A DNA stretch of 64,000 bases, taken from positions 1,240,001 through 1,304,000 of the forward strand of contig CP099427.1 in NCBI GenBank assembly GCA_024114885.1, given 5' to 3'. The notes under the pieces were generated by a model that saw only the letters and a list, made by a program, of their open reading frames with translations, was not told where the DNA came from and searched no databases. Numbering within the stretch: the first letter of the stretch is position 1; every line of letters begins with the position of its first letter. Below are positions 23,780 to 34,778 of this stretch, piece by piece. The translations under genes and the position numbers were made by a program. The DNA comes from Septoria linicola. Taxonomy: Eukaryota; Ascomycota; Dothideomycetes; Mycosphaerellales; Mycosphaerellaceae.

Positions 23780-24624
23780 ATGCGACGACAGAACAATTTG
23801 GCGCCGATATGGCAGCTTCCCACAGAAATTTTGGAACAGATACTCGATTTTGCATTCGAGGACTCTGGGCCTTACACGGTCGCGTCTCCGATCAAAAGAT
23901 GTACAATCCCACTTACTTCGATCGAGCCCGAGCTAGCGGTTCCGAAGCGCTGGGCTGCTGAGGCGGAGAGGTCGTGGTGGAAATGCCGCGACTTCTCGTT
24001 CGATGCAGCGTCGCACCTGCATTGCTGGAGAGTACCAGAGGCGCGCAAGAGGCTAGAAGTGGCAACGAGGGTCACATACATGCTACTCGAAGGACTAGGT
24101 ATCCACCAAGTTCAATTCATGAGAGCGATTCCGCAAGTTCTAAAGTTATGCCCAAATGTGCAACGTTTCTCCCTCCACGGGCTGGAGTATCCTGCCCGCG
24201 TCTCCAACGGCCCAAACTACCCACAGATCTTCCTCCAGCGATGCGCACAGTGCGTGTGGTTCCAGGATCTGCTCTCTCACCACAGCCTCAAGACATTGGC
24301 CATTGCAGGTGCCGCCGGCTCGGCGGTAACGACTAGTTGGATCGCTTCGGTCACTCGCTACAGCCAGTTCAAAATCGCATCGCGGGATCGACTTTGGCAC
24401 GAAGTCCTTGAACTATGATTGTGGACGACCACGGCTCGTACAAGGCTTCCCTGAGAGGTGTGCGGGTGCCTCTCCATCTCATCAAGCGAGACCTGGTTGT
24501 GCTGCATGTTGTCTATGCACGCGATACGAATGCATCTGCTGGTATCAAAAACCTGCAAAATATGATCGACATCCTGATTGCAGAAACCAGGAGCAGGCTG
24601 CTGGCTAGGTGCTTCGGTAATTGA
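23780..24624 (+). CDS. F-box-like protein, reading frame apparently broken near 24415
   Basis: The frame from ATG 23780 begins with a canonical F-box-like start, LPTEILEQILDFAFED, followed by a leucine-rich alpha-helical region typical of fungal F-box substrate adaptors (SCF ubiquitin ligases). It stops at 24418. A second frame opens at 24415 and runs to 24624 (SYKASLRGVRVPLHLIKRDL...) with the composition expected for the rest of the same protein. Either a one-base indel has truncated the gene or a 41-nt intron with a poor donor (gtcctt) joins the parts. An intron acceptor at 23751 hints at an upstream exon. Function beyond F-box-like is not assignable; low similarity to the other F-box-like genes here. 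Confidence 0.5.
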
Positions 24625-24788
24625 GCTTCGAAGGACGGATAATAAGATTACGCAAGGCCTGCGGAGTGGTACATCGACATACCACTTAATCCGTTCCGAG
24701 GTCAGCATTAGACAGCGGCGGCATCAGACAGGGCGGCACTTGCGCACTACACGGTGTAGTGCGCTTCAGCTGTCACCATCCCGATTTC

Positions 24789-26130
24789 TCAGCAGTCCGT
24801 ATTGGCTGGTGCAGGACTGAAGCAGACTGATTTTGGATATTCCAGTAGCTTTCGTATATCATGATCGGCCTCTAGCGTCTGATCGAGATAGAGGCAAATT
24901 GCCTGACACTCGAGCATTGCTCTTCGCGTGAGCCACCACACGCTGTATGGGATTAGCTTGGCATACCACCATGCTAGTAGCAATAGTGCGGCAGGGTCTT
25001 TAGCTTCGAGCAAGCGTCGATATTCAGGATCCATGTGGCCGAGGAATGATAGAAACCACATGATCGTGGAGTGAGTTGCATCGATCGGGAGCAATCGGGT
25101 GATGATTGAAGCTGCCTCTCGATATGGGTCGTGTGGACTGTCATCGTTTGCAAGAGTCTCGAGATTGTACAGTTTGGTGACATATGGAAAAAGCAGGTCG
25201 AGATTGGGGTCGATAGCGCGATGATATGATACTTCGTCTTTCTTCTCTTCCAATCCAAGTGCTGGCCGGAATGCACTGCCTTCACGAAGAGGATTTGTCA
25301 TCTTCCAGACCTCTCTCTTCCCATCGCTCATCTTCAGCCAGTCAAGGTCCTCGAAACTTGGTGGCCGAAGCGGCCAGGCTTCTTGTGGTGATGTGGCCTC
25401 GATACTGGTGAAAGCTGTCGCTCCTAGAACTGCTGCTGTGGCCCAAAGAGCATCTTTCTCCTCGCTGCTGTGCTCAGTTTCCGATATCGCTTGACTGAAG
25501 AGTGCTGCAGCGTGGTAGCCATGAAATGCCTCCGCTTCAGAAGGCTTGCTACCAATCGGATCATAGACGAATCTGTCGTGTATCAACGCAAATCTTAGGA
25601 TTGCATGTAGTGCGTATGCATATCGCGATGCGGCAAGCGACATGACCTTTCGGTAGACGTGCATCGATTCTTTAGTTCCTATCGTAAGTACTGATCGGTC
25701 ACAAAACTTGCGGAGCAGAGACAAATGAGGCTTGTCGAGGTAGACGACATCTGGTCCGTCAGTTCCGGGGTCTACATGCAGGTACAAAGGAGCATTCATC
25801 ATGGAGCTGACGAGGGATTCAACGTCGAAGTCATCTTTAGGCGGCGTATCTGGCGGCGTCGCCAAGGCAGACGAGATGTTGACCTGGAAAGCGTCCGCAC
25901 CCTTGATCTGCAATTCCGGAGCATTCGACTCGTAGTCACACTGGAAACCAGAGGACTGGCATCGCTGACAGTCTGGCTTCGATTCATCACACTATCGCGA
26001 GCATCAACAATGCCGATTCTCGATCGAAAGGCAGGTTTTGTACCTTGACTCTGCGAAGCTTGCAATTCCCGCAGCCCTGACGACTTTTAGTGTGAGCTTT
26101 TCGCTTGCGATTGTGCTGATCGACGACCAT
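24789..26130 (-). CDS. Zn(2)-Cys(6) binuclear cluster transcription factor
   Basis: Two exons, 26130-26044 and 25991-24789, with a 52-nt intron; 429 aa. The intron divides the zinc cluster: exon 1 carries GCGNCKLRRVK and exon 2 continues CDESKPDCQRCQSSGFQC, giving all six cysteines with normal spacing (residues about 20-47). The preceding basic KAHTKSRQGC is typical of the sterol-uptake-control (Upc2-like) type of C6 factor. The remaining 380 residues are helical, as in the fungal-specific middle region of this subgroup, with SRYAYALHAILRFALIHD a recognisable block. It should bind DNA as a nuclear regulator; targets unknown. It is divergent from ornithine aminotransferase, but that alone does not imply regulation. 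Confidence 0.88.
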
Positions 26131-26714
26131 GTTTGCCTGGTCACTGTCGCAGAGAAGATGCCACTCTCGACTCACTTGGCAGTGGATGAGCACGTGCCGG
26201 ACTGTCTGCTTGGCACCCAAGGATTTCTTGAATCTCGTGTCTCGATCAGCACCAATAACACGAAACGTAATGATATCAGCAACGCCGGTGGTAAGCGCTT
26301 GGTCTTCATGAGCCACATGATAAGTTTTGCATTGCGACTATACCCCTAAGTGATAACATAGCCCGAGCTGATCTCTATAAGCAAGACGTGCCCATTGTCA
26401 TACCCTATAAGCAGGACCAGGCGAACACTTTGCCTTTCTGCCGCTTGGGGTGGGGCGAGTCGGAACATCGTCGAGCCTCTCGCGGGGCGATCGCCAGGAC
26501 GATTGCTGAGAGAGCGAGAGGCACAGAACCGTGTGCCAGCGACCCTTGGAATGCGAGGAAAGTATATTATTCTTGTCTGATATTCCTTCTTTGTCTCCAT
26601 CTGCGCCTTCTGATCTTCTAGCAAACACTCTCTACCAAGACTACTGATCTCTTATACTCTTCTCAAGTCCAAAACCTAGAACAGACTACGAGAATCCACG
26701 AATCGACCTCCAAC
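26131..26714. promoter_or_regulatory. Divergent promoter, C6 regulator (-) / ornithine aminotransferase (+)
   Basis: 584 bp between the two start codons. The 120 bp before 26715 is a C/T-rich leader. I saw no convincing inverted CGG half-sites of the C6-factor type, so autoregulation is not supported by inspection. Confidence 0.45.
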
Positions 26715-28201
26715 ATGGCGCCAATGGCAATCGACGAGCACACGAACGGCCACATCAACGGCACTCTCAATGCCAAAGCGGCCACTTTCACTCCTTCACA
26801 CGACGCTTCTGCCTACCATGCTGCATCATCACAGCAGGCTATCGAGTCTGAAGGCCAATTCGCTGCGCACAACTACCACCCGCTGCCCATAGTATTCGCG
26901 AGAGCAAAGGGTGTGTCAGTATGGGATCCAGAGGAGAAGCACTACCTAGACTTCTTGTCCGCGTACTCAGCAGTCAACCAGGGACATTGTCACCCTAAGC
27001 TCATACAGGCATTGACAGATCAAGCGAGCCGCCTTACACTTTCCAGCAGAGCGTTCTACAACGATGTGTTCCCAAAATTTGCTGAGAAGGTCACAAAGAT
27101 GATGGGCTTCGAAATGGTATTGCCCATGAACACCGGTGCTGAGGCCGTTGAGACCGCGGTCAAGATTGCCAGGAAATGGGGCTACAAAGTAAAGGGCATT
27201 CCCAAAGACAAGGCACTCGTGTTCAGCGTACAGGACAACTTCCACGGCAGGACGTTCGCTGCGATCACTATGTCCTCAGATCCAGAGAGCAGAGACAACT
27301 ACGGCCCATACCTGCCAGGTATTGGCTCCGTGTGCCCAGTCACAAACCAGCCGATTCCCTTCGGCGACGCAGACGCGCTTGAAGCTGTGCTGGAGAAGCA
27401 TGGCAAGGAGACTGCTGCTTTCCTGGTCGAGCCAATTCAGGGAGAGGCTGGTATCGTGGTGCCAGACGAGAGCTATCTGCAGAAAGTACGGGCTTTGTGC
27501 ACGAAGCATAACGTCCTACTTATCTGCGACGAGATCCAGACTGGCATCGCACGAACAGGCCGCCTGCTCTGTCACGAGTGGAGCGGCATCAAGCCTGACC
27601 TTGTGCTCCTTGGCAAGGCCATCAGTGGAGGCATGTACCCAGTCTCTGCCGTGCTTGGTTCGAGGGAAATCCTTCTTACGGTCGAGCCTGGTACGCACGG
27701 TAGCACATACGGAGGCAACCCACTAGGAAGTGCTGTTGCCATCAAGGCGTTGGAGATTATTGAGGAGGAGCAACTCACCGAGCGCGCCGAGAGACTAGGA
27801 CACGTTTTCCGTGATGGCATCAGCCAGATCATGAAGAGGAACGACATGATCCAGCTCGTTCGAGGCAAGGGCCTGCTTAACGCCATCGTGATTGATGAGT
27901 CAAAGACAGGAGGCAAGACTGCATACCAGTTGTGCTTGCTCATGAAGGAGAAGGGACTGTTGGTAAGTGTCGAAAGGTCCTTGCAGGAAAGGGGCTCTTT
28001 GCTAACATATTGCAGGCCAAGCCAACTCACGAGAACATCATCCGCCTCGCACCACCCCTCGTCATCACTGAAGAGGAGATCCAGTCCGCACTCCAGATCA
28101 TCGAGTCTGCTGTCAACGAGCTACCAACGTGGGAGGCCGAGAAGAAGCTTAAGCACGTTCCAGAAAGCGAGAAGAATGTGCACATCGGCATTGAGAACTA
28201 A
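26715..28201 (+). CDS. CAR2: Ornithine aminotransferase
   Basis: Two exons, 26715-27962 and 28016-28201 (53-nt intron); 477 aa. A pyridoxal-phosphate enzyme of aminotransferase class III that converts ornithine and 2-oxoglutarate to glutamate semialdehyde and glutamate, the second step of arginine catabolism. Diagnostic blocks: [76 protein letters not shown], and the PLP lysine in [15 protein letters not shown]. The N-terminus is polar without a mitochondrial presequence, so a cytosolic enzyme is expected, as in yeast. It lies opposite the C6 regulator gene. No irregularities. Confidence 0.97.
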
Positions 28202-28693
28202 GCGGCATGTGTTTGGTGGATGTGTCTGCAGTTGGCTCTGCGGCACGACCGTGGCAAGTTACGTTTTATGAATACGAATAGGGCGGCCAAATTTGTGTCT
28301 TCTCTTAGAATTAGAAGCTAGATACCCTCGATCGTCCTCAACGGACACGAAGCAAAAGCATTTTATTACGATGAGCGAAAACATGCTGCTCGGAAGCTCG
28401 AGGAGTTCAATTTTTAAGGTCGCGAGGCAGATGCTCGGGCTCTTTCCTCTCTCAAGCGCAAGGTCTGTGCATGGCACGCATGCTTGAGTTCCGTAGCAGC
28501 TGTGAAGTAGAGAAATGCTGCCCTGCACACATGATCAAGTAGTACGACCTGAGAATGTTTGGATTGATCGCGTGTGTCGGTGCAGGCGAGGTTGGACCGT
28601 GCCTTCCTTGCTGCACTAGTTGCCACTCTTTTGATCTCTTCAAGCACGATCTTTCTCAAACGAGTGTTTTATCACACCAGCACTACCACGGCC
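28202..28693. other. Intergenic: 3' UTR and F-box-like gene leader
   Basis: Nothing recognisable. The open frame upstream of 28694 has no ATG, so the F-box-like protein is taken to start at 28694. Confidence 0.4.
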
Positions 28694-29627
28694 ATGGAAC
28701 CCTCACCTTCTTCCGTGGACAGTGACACGGACAGTGACACGGAATCGCTAGAAGTCCTCTTCGAGGGACGAGGTGGCCCCAGAAGACTGGAACTTGCTTG
28801 CGTTCCTCGCGTGGATGTTCTACAGCGCAGTTCAGAGGCAAAGTGGCCGGACGAGAAGCAGCTGCGCATCGGATATGATCCGCCAAAACACCCGGCAGAA
28901 GACCCGAATTGCATTGCTGGCGTAAGAAGTCTACCAGAGAAGTCGAGCTCCAGATTTCAACTAACAGAACCTGCAGCGACTTCTCCTCGACTTTGATCCG
29001 CTGAAACGCCCAGCTGCACTGAGGACATTCGGTGTCTATGAGCTGACAGAGCGCATCCTTGCCTCCGTCTCCGCCGAAGACGTCTTCTACAACGCGATGA
29101 GAGTTTGCAAACAGTGGAACGAAGTTGTCGCGAGCTCATCGATACTTCAGCAAAAGCTCTTCTTCCAGCCCATTCCGGGGCCGGCGGTGAAGTTCGTGCA
29201 GTTCGACTACGATTGCATGTGCTTCGTCGCTTGTGCAAAGCCCCATCCGCAAGTCAAGGTCACACAGAACCCGTTCATGAGGCGCTTGCGCAAGGAGCTC
29301 GAAGCACTCGAAGGCTATGCGTGTCCAGAGCGCGCGGCAACGCGCGCGTACAAGGCGCTGCCGAAGCAACGAAAGCAAGCGCTTCTGCGAGCAGACGCCA
29401 GCTACTACAAAATGCTAGCATTTCAGCCGCTGCTCACCTCGCTGTCCTTTCCACTGCGCGGCACGGACGATCGAGATAGTGAGGACGGCGGTCCGTTTGC
29501 GTCTGAAGCGAAGACCGTAACGGACGTAACGAACGCCGAAGGAGTGCGCATCTGGGACACCATTCTTCGCAGAGATCTGAGAGTGTACTTTGAGCTGTGT
29601 CCAGAGGAGCTCAATGTCGCGGTATGA
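28694..29627 (+). CDS. F-box-like domain protein
   Basis: Two exons, 28694-28921 and 28977-29627; 292 aa. The first exon is acidic and Ser-rich, with a 12-bp direct repeat coding for SDTD twice. The second opens with an F-box-like motif: FGVYELTERILASVSAEDVF, then AMRVCKQWNEVVASSSILQQKLFF, the form frequent in Dothideomycete F-box proteins. The C-terminal 170 residues have no family I can name. Such proteins link substrates to SCF ubiquitin ligases, but the short F-box variants of this lineage are mostly uncharacterised. The intron (55 nt, gtaaga...ctgcag) is in phase 0. Confidence 0.72.
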
Positions 29628-31679
29628 GTTAGGAGGCACGCCCAGAGCAGGCGAAGGAGCTGTATGGTGCATGGGATGCGACTCTCGCAATGGACATCCG
29701 GGAGCGAGTGGCTCAGGAGACGGCTAGGACAGTGAAGCCGAGAACAACTCGGTACAGGCTAGGATACTCCATAGTGCTCACAGTTGTGAGACAGTCACGT
29801 AGAGCCATCTCTCCTTGCCTCTGCTACTGCCGTGTCCCTCTGACCGCTACATACTGCCTGCCCAGCGAATGCCGTCAGGAGTATCACTGTGTCCTCACAG
29901 TGATTTGAGCATCTCACTTGACGAGACCTATGTACTCGATGATTAGTTCAGTGTGCACCAAAGAATTCTGCTCTGCTGTTCAACCTTCTCCTTCTTCAAA
30001 CCACCACATTCCCTCGAAGAGCCGCGTGACTTTCGAGGACGCAAGTATCAGCGTCCCAAAACCTGCATCTCTGCCTCAATCCCTGCAAGCTCCTCACCAG
30101 CCACAAAATGAACCTACTTAACTGTGATTGAAACTGTCACCGCCACGTACGCCTCAAAGTCTTGGGAAAACTTATCACAGCACTGCTGTTTCTATAAGCC
30201 AATGACTACCAGCTTAGTAGTAGTGGGGGTGACCACTCCGGCTTACGGGCATTCGTTCTTCGGAACGTCTTCCACCCAGATGCCACATCTTCAATGCCGA
30301 AGTTTCGATCCAATAACACGTTCCGACCTGGCGAAAGCCTAAAGAGATCCTCTGACAGTGATTCGATTCTGGTGCTTGATCATGTAAAAGGAGCATTCGG
30401 ACTTCAGTACGAACACCTGGTTGGCGTACGTTCATTCTTTTTTATTCGTTTTGCTGTGTTGATGTAAGTCGTGCCAAGACATATGCAGGGACACTGTCAC
30501 TGCAGCTCCAAGTCAGTGCCGTTGCTCGAGTGTGTACTCACTGACCTGGACTGTGTCCGTTTTGCATGAGTGCACACGCTTGCGTTTTATCCTTCGACTT
30601 GCAACGGTCTGAGAACGCTCCTGCTCGAGTGCTAGATCTTCCAACCAGCTGCCTCGCTCTCGTCAAGCTAATCCAAGCAACCACTTCATATGTCTGCAGC
30701 CCTCCTTTTCGGGGTTGACAAATTCCTGGTCATAGACGATCGACTGCGAAGCCATAGTTTGCCTTGTTCTGAATAGAATCCTTCGACCGGACTTCGTATT
30801 GTTCGAGAGTAGCGGTTTCCTCATCGACCGGCTATTGCATTTGCCAATGCCTGCATTCATCAAGTCTAGCGTTCCGTTCCTGGTTAATGCTCAAGGGAGA
30901 TTCGACTGCGAGATGAGAAATGGTGCGGGCACACAGGTCTACACATGAGACGTTCGAGGTCGGCTTTCCCATCCCACTCCGGAACGATGAAGTAAAAGTG
31001 TATAACATTGCACTGTGGCATGCAGCACTGGAGGCATCACAGCGATGCCTCCAGGAAGGTGGTTGGAAGCATCGTGAAGCTTGAAGTCGTCTCTCGGGCC
31101 GAGAAGCTCCATGCGAAGTCAGCAACATCAGGTCCACCACGAATATGGTCTAAGTTAGTCGAACATCTCACTCTTATGCTCAACCTTCAGGAACTCCTCT
31201 CGCTTCAGGTTTATTCACTGTTCCAAAACCTGCTTCACGGTTGACGATAGCTCCTTCCCGTACAGCATGTGCACCTTACCATTGCAAGACAAGCCTCCCA
31301 GCCCCAAGCGGGGTTTCCGCTATGCAGCTCTGCCGAATGTTGCGAATACCTACGATAGGCGTTGAGCACGTGCGGACCAAGAGTGCAAGAGCCGCGTATT
31401 AAACGACGTATCTGGTCTAGATGCAGTGAACGGTAGCTGTCAAATGCACATGCTGTGTGGCTTTTACATACTGCCACTCACTTTTTCCATTGGGAAAGTA
31501 GTAGCTGCCCTCACTTGACAGCAGCAACTGCTCTTGCATCTTGGTTCACTATTCTTATCTCACCACAACGACAGAGCTCATCTAGGATCACAGTATCACA
31601 AGTATAGCAGAACATATCATCTCAACGAACAGATAATATCGACAGCAGAACCAGAAGAGAGCTCCTCCCAGCTAGCAAT
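29628..31679. other. Intergenic, 2.05 kb, no gene seen
   Basis: Only short frames with non-ATG starts, no family motifs and no consistent splice pairs. No tRNA-like T-loop or long repeat was noticed. The last 150 bp are A/C-rich and form the leader of the secreted protein gene at 31680. Confidence 0.4.
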
Positions 31680-32277
31680 ATGCAGCTCATCTACACAACT
31701 CTATCACTCGCGCTCCTCTCAGCAGTCAATGCCATCCCAGCACCTCTCACCGCGCGACAAGAAGCTCCACCGACTGACACAGCTGTTGGAATGTCCAGCG
31801 CAGCTTCCACGGCAACGGAGTCACAACCTACAGACGTCTACACGGGAGTCTTCACAGCAAATGGCGTCTATCGCGTAACTTCACAATCTGGTTCACATCT
31901 CCTCTCAACCCTTCTTGTCACTTTTACTAACGTCGCTTTCAGGCTACGTCAACATCGCAGGCCACTCACTCTCCGCCGGCGGGGGCGATGCTCTTGTTGG
32001 CGGTGTACGGGTCAGTGTCGCAAGTGGCGGCATAGTCGTGGCGGGAGGAACATCGATCCGCTTGCAAGAGCTCACGGCAACTTCGACTACTGCTGAGGAC
32101 GGAACGACGAGTTCGAGCGCTGGGTTGACGTTGGTCAGTAACACGGGACCTGTCTTGTCCACGGGGACTGTTGCTACAGATGGCACGGCGACGAGTTCGG
32201 CTGGTGCAGAGGCAAATGTGCAGAGAGTGGGAGCTGGGATGGTGGTTTTGGGCGGATTGGGCGCGTTGCTGCTATGA
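31680..32277 (+). CDS. Small secreted, probably GPI-anchored cell-wall protein
   Basis: Two exons, 31680-31890 and 31943-32277; 181 aa. The intron starts with a weak donor (gttcac) but has a CTAAC branch point and a ttcag acceptor. It is needed to join TSQSG to YVNIAGHSLSAGGG in frame. Residues 1-18 form a signal peptide (MQLIYTTLSLALLSAVNA). A Ser/Thr-rich stretch, a Gly/Val-rich beta-type segment (GGVRVSVASGGIVVAGGTS) and a second Ser/Thr-rich stretch follow. The C-terminus is hydrophobic (GMVVLGGLGALLL), as in GPI-attachment signals. The Gly/Val block resembles repeats seen in fungal surface proteins. No enzyme motif; function unknown. Confidence 0.72.
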
Positions 32278-32770
32278 GTGATTTGGAAGGGGCATTGAGT
32301 TTCCGAAATGTTTCAGCTGGATTCAGGCGGTGTTGGAGTTCTTGCGACCACCATTCTAGTGAGTTCCTGCTGGATGGGGCATACAGAGCATTGGAACGAT
32401 TCATGGATTTATGCCTAGTGTAGCATTTGACTAGCAAAGCGAGCTTTTGTTTAGCATGCAACAAGACAGGGCAAGCAGCACGAGCTGGCTTGTCAAATGG
32501 CGGCGCTCGATTCCCTTCTCCCTGTTTCCGGCGTGCCTGCTCAGCCATAGAACGCCTTCGCTCATGCTCAATCCCTCGTGGTGCGCCGTTGATATCCTGA
32601 AGTTCGTGTCGCGCAAACGCCGTCCTCCCTTCAAGCACGTGCGGACTTCCAGACCTGAGTCGATCCAAGGAGCTGCTTCGGCATTTTCTTTGCACTCGAC
32701 GGAATTTTCTCACGACACAATCAATCTCCCATGGCGTTCTGTCCATCGTCTTTCTTCTACCATCAGCCCT
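32278..32770. other. Convergent spacer, secreted protein / SmB
   Basis: Two 3' UTRs. No further feature was seen; frames on the + strand at 32447-33246 are antisense shadows of SmB. Confidence 0.4.
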
Positions 32771-33565
32771 CTACCTTCCAAAACCACCTGGCCCCGGCGG
32801 GAAGCCTCTTCCGCCAGGAGGAGGCTGGAATCCAGGCGGCGCAAAGCCTGGCGGGCCTCCCGGTGGGAAGCCAGCCGGAGGCGCAAAACCTGGGCCTCCT
32901 CTGCCTGGGAAGCCACCTGGGGGTCCGAATCCGGCGCCAGGGAAGCCAGGTCCTCCAACGCCGGCGGCTGGACCTTGCAATCCGATGCCAGCGCCTCTGC
33001 CTGCAGGTTTCGCGATGCCTGGACCTGCTTGCACAACGCCTGCTGCTGATCCTCCGCCAGGTGCGCTCTGTCCGAGTCGTGCGGATGGGTCTGCAGGTGG
33101 TGGACCGTCGACGGAGCATGATACGATGTTTGCGCCTCGGACGATGGCAAGACCGAGTGATCGCTTCTCTTCAGTCTCGACGGTTTGGCCTCCAGTTGCA
33201 GCGCCTGGCGCACCACCCTGCTTGCTCTTTCTCTTCACTTTCCTAAACTCTTCGCAATCGGCCAGTACAAGGTTCATGTGCTGTATACCGTCAGTAGCTA
33301 TTCCAAATGTAATTTATCGTCGATTTTACCTTGTCGAAAGCAAGCATTTGTCCAACTAGCTGCCTTCCATCGCTCGTCGTTGCGCGCATTCGGTAGTTTA
33401 TCTGAGGAAGTGTAAGTGGCATGATGTGGTCGGTCGCAGGGACGATATGTTACTCACGAAGCCTTGCTATTCATCATATTAGCGAGCTGTCTCTGTCAAC
33501 GCAGGACTCAATTGAGCAATTGGGTTGGCACTCACCATCTTGCCCTGCTTTTGTTGCGAAGCCAT
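32771..33565 (-). CDS. SMB1: Small nuclear ribonucleoprotein SmB
   Basis: Four exons: 33565-33536 ([10 protein letters not shown]), 33466-33458 (9 nt, QGF), 33401-33330, and 33280-32771; 206 aa. SmB is one of seven Sm proteins forming the ring on U1, U2, U4 and U5 snRNAs. The Sm1 motif spans [27 protein letters not shown] and continues [10 protein letters not shown]; Sm2 is [19 protein letters not shown]. The C-terminal 100 residues are Gly/Pro-rich with [13 protein letters not shown] repeats, as in the SmB tail. All introns are phase 0. The 9-nt exon restores the three residues that other SmB proteins have between KM and the INYR/IDYR motif. It is divergent from uL5. Confidence 0.93.
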
Positions 33566-33915
33566 GTTGGCGGTGTCGCGTGCCTCAGCACGTCTTTGCT
33601 CGCGGGAATGAGATGCTGTGTGAGAGTGAGCGTCTGGCCGGGCGCGTGTCGACTGTTGTATGGCCAATGAGGTGTGGTTGTCGCTATAGTCGCGGGCATA
33701 AAGTGAGTATTCCGTTCTCCAAGTCCAAAGTCTTCGCGGAAGGAACGATGCGCGTACTAGTGCCACTTTGGGACAAGCGCGGAAAGTGCAGGTGCCAAGC
33801 CACCGCCCACGATTTGTAAATCCACTCGCTGCGACAGACTTCGTCCTGCAGCGTTGCTCGATACTAACACCCAGCACTCATCCATCAATCGCCAGACTCA
33901 GGTCTCACTAGCACA
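33566..33915. promoter_or_regulatory. Divergent promoter, SmB (-) / ribosomal protein uL5 (+)
   Basis: 350 bp between start codons of two highly expressed RNA-related genes, so a shared bidirectional promoter is plausible. No motif was assigned with confidence; a short inverted repeat, CGCTGC ... GCAGCG, lies at about 33826-33853. Confidence 0.5.
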
Positions 33916-34778
33916 ATGGTGAGTACAGCGTCGTCCACCATGCGCGCCTCTCTACGACTGCACCCGATCTGTCTCCTCTGCGAAACATGATCTGAAAAAG
34001 CGTCGGTCGATGCGAAAATGGTGTACGGTACGGGAGAGGAAGTGCATTGGCTAACCAGACCGTCGCGATTTGCAGGCAAATGGCGAATCTTCCACTCAGC
34101 AGGCCGATGGCTCTGCCGTCAAGACCCGGGGCGGCAAGGACAAGGCCGCCAACCCAATGCGTGAGCTGCGCATCCAGAAGCTCGTCCTCAACATCTCCGT
34201 TGGCGAGTCTGGTGACAGACTTACTCGTGCAGCCAAGGTGCTCGAGCAGCTGAGCGGTCAGACCCCGGTCTACAGTACGTACAATCAAATTCGAGACCGG
34301 AAAGTCGTATGGAAAGGAATGGCAGACTGACGGGACAACTACAGGCAAGGCCCGCTACACCGTCCGTACCTTCGGTATCCGTCGTAACGAAAAGATCTCC
34401 GTCCACGTCACTGTCCGTGGACCAAAGGCAGAGGAGATTCTCGAGCGTGGCCTGAAGGTCAAGGAGTACGAGCTCCGCAAGCGCAACTTCTCTGAGACTG
34501 GCAACTTCGGCTTCGGTATCTCCGAGCACATCGATCTCGGAATTAAGTACGACCCTGCGATCGGTATCTACGGAATGGACTTCTACTGCTGCATGTGAGT
34601 ATCTTGCAAAGATCGAAAGCAGATAGCAATGGCGCTGACAATTCTTTCCAGGACCCGCCCAGGTGAGCGTGTCTCCAAGCGTCGCCGAACACAGACCAAG
34701 ATCGGTGCCTCCCACCGCATCAACCGTGACGAGACCGTCAAGTGGTACAAGAACCGCTTCGAGGGTATCGTCCGATAA
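33916..34778 (+). CDS. RPL11: 60S ribosomal protein uL5 (L11)
   Basis: Four exons: 33916-33918 (the ATG alone), 34076-34274, 34345-34594 and 34652-34778; 192 aa. uL5 sits in the central protuberance of the large subunit and contacts 5S rRNA. Conserved blocks are [71 protein letters not shown] and the C-terminal [15 protein letters not shown] first exon consisting only of the start codon is common in fungal ribosomal protein genes; here exon 2 has no in-frame ATG before NPM, which supports it. The N-terminus carries about 25 extra residues (Ser/Gly/Lys-rich) compared with yeast. Confidence 0.96.

Noticed and set aside
32447..33246. Two overlapping + strand frames of 171-200 codons
   Set aside because: Antisense of the Gly/Pro-rich SmB tail, where low complexity keeps all frames open.
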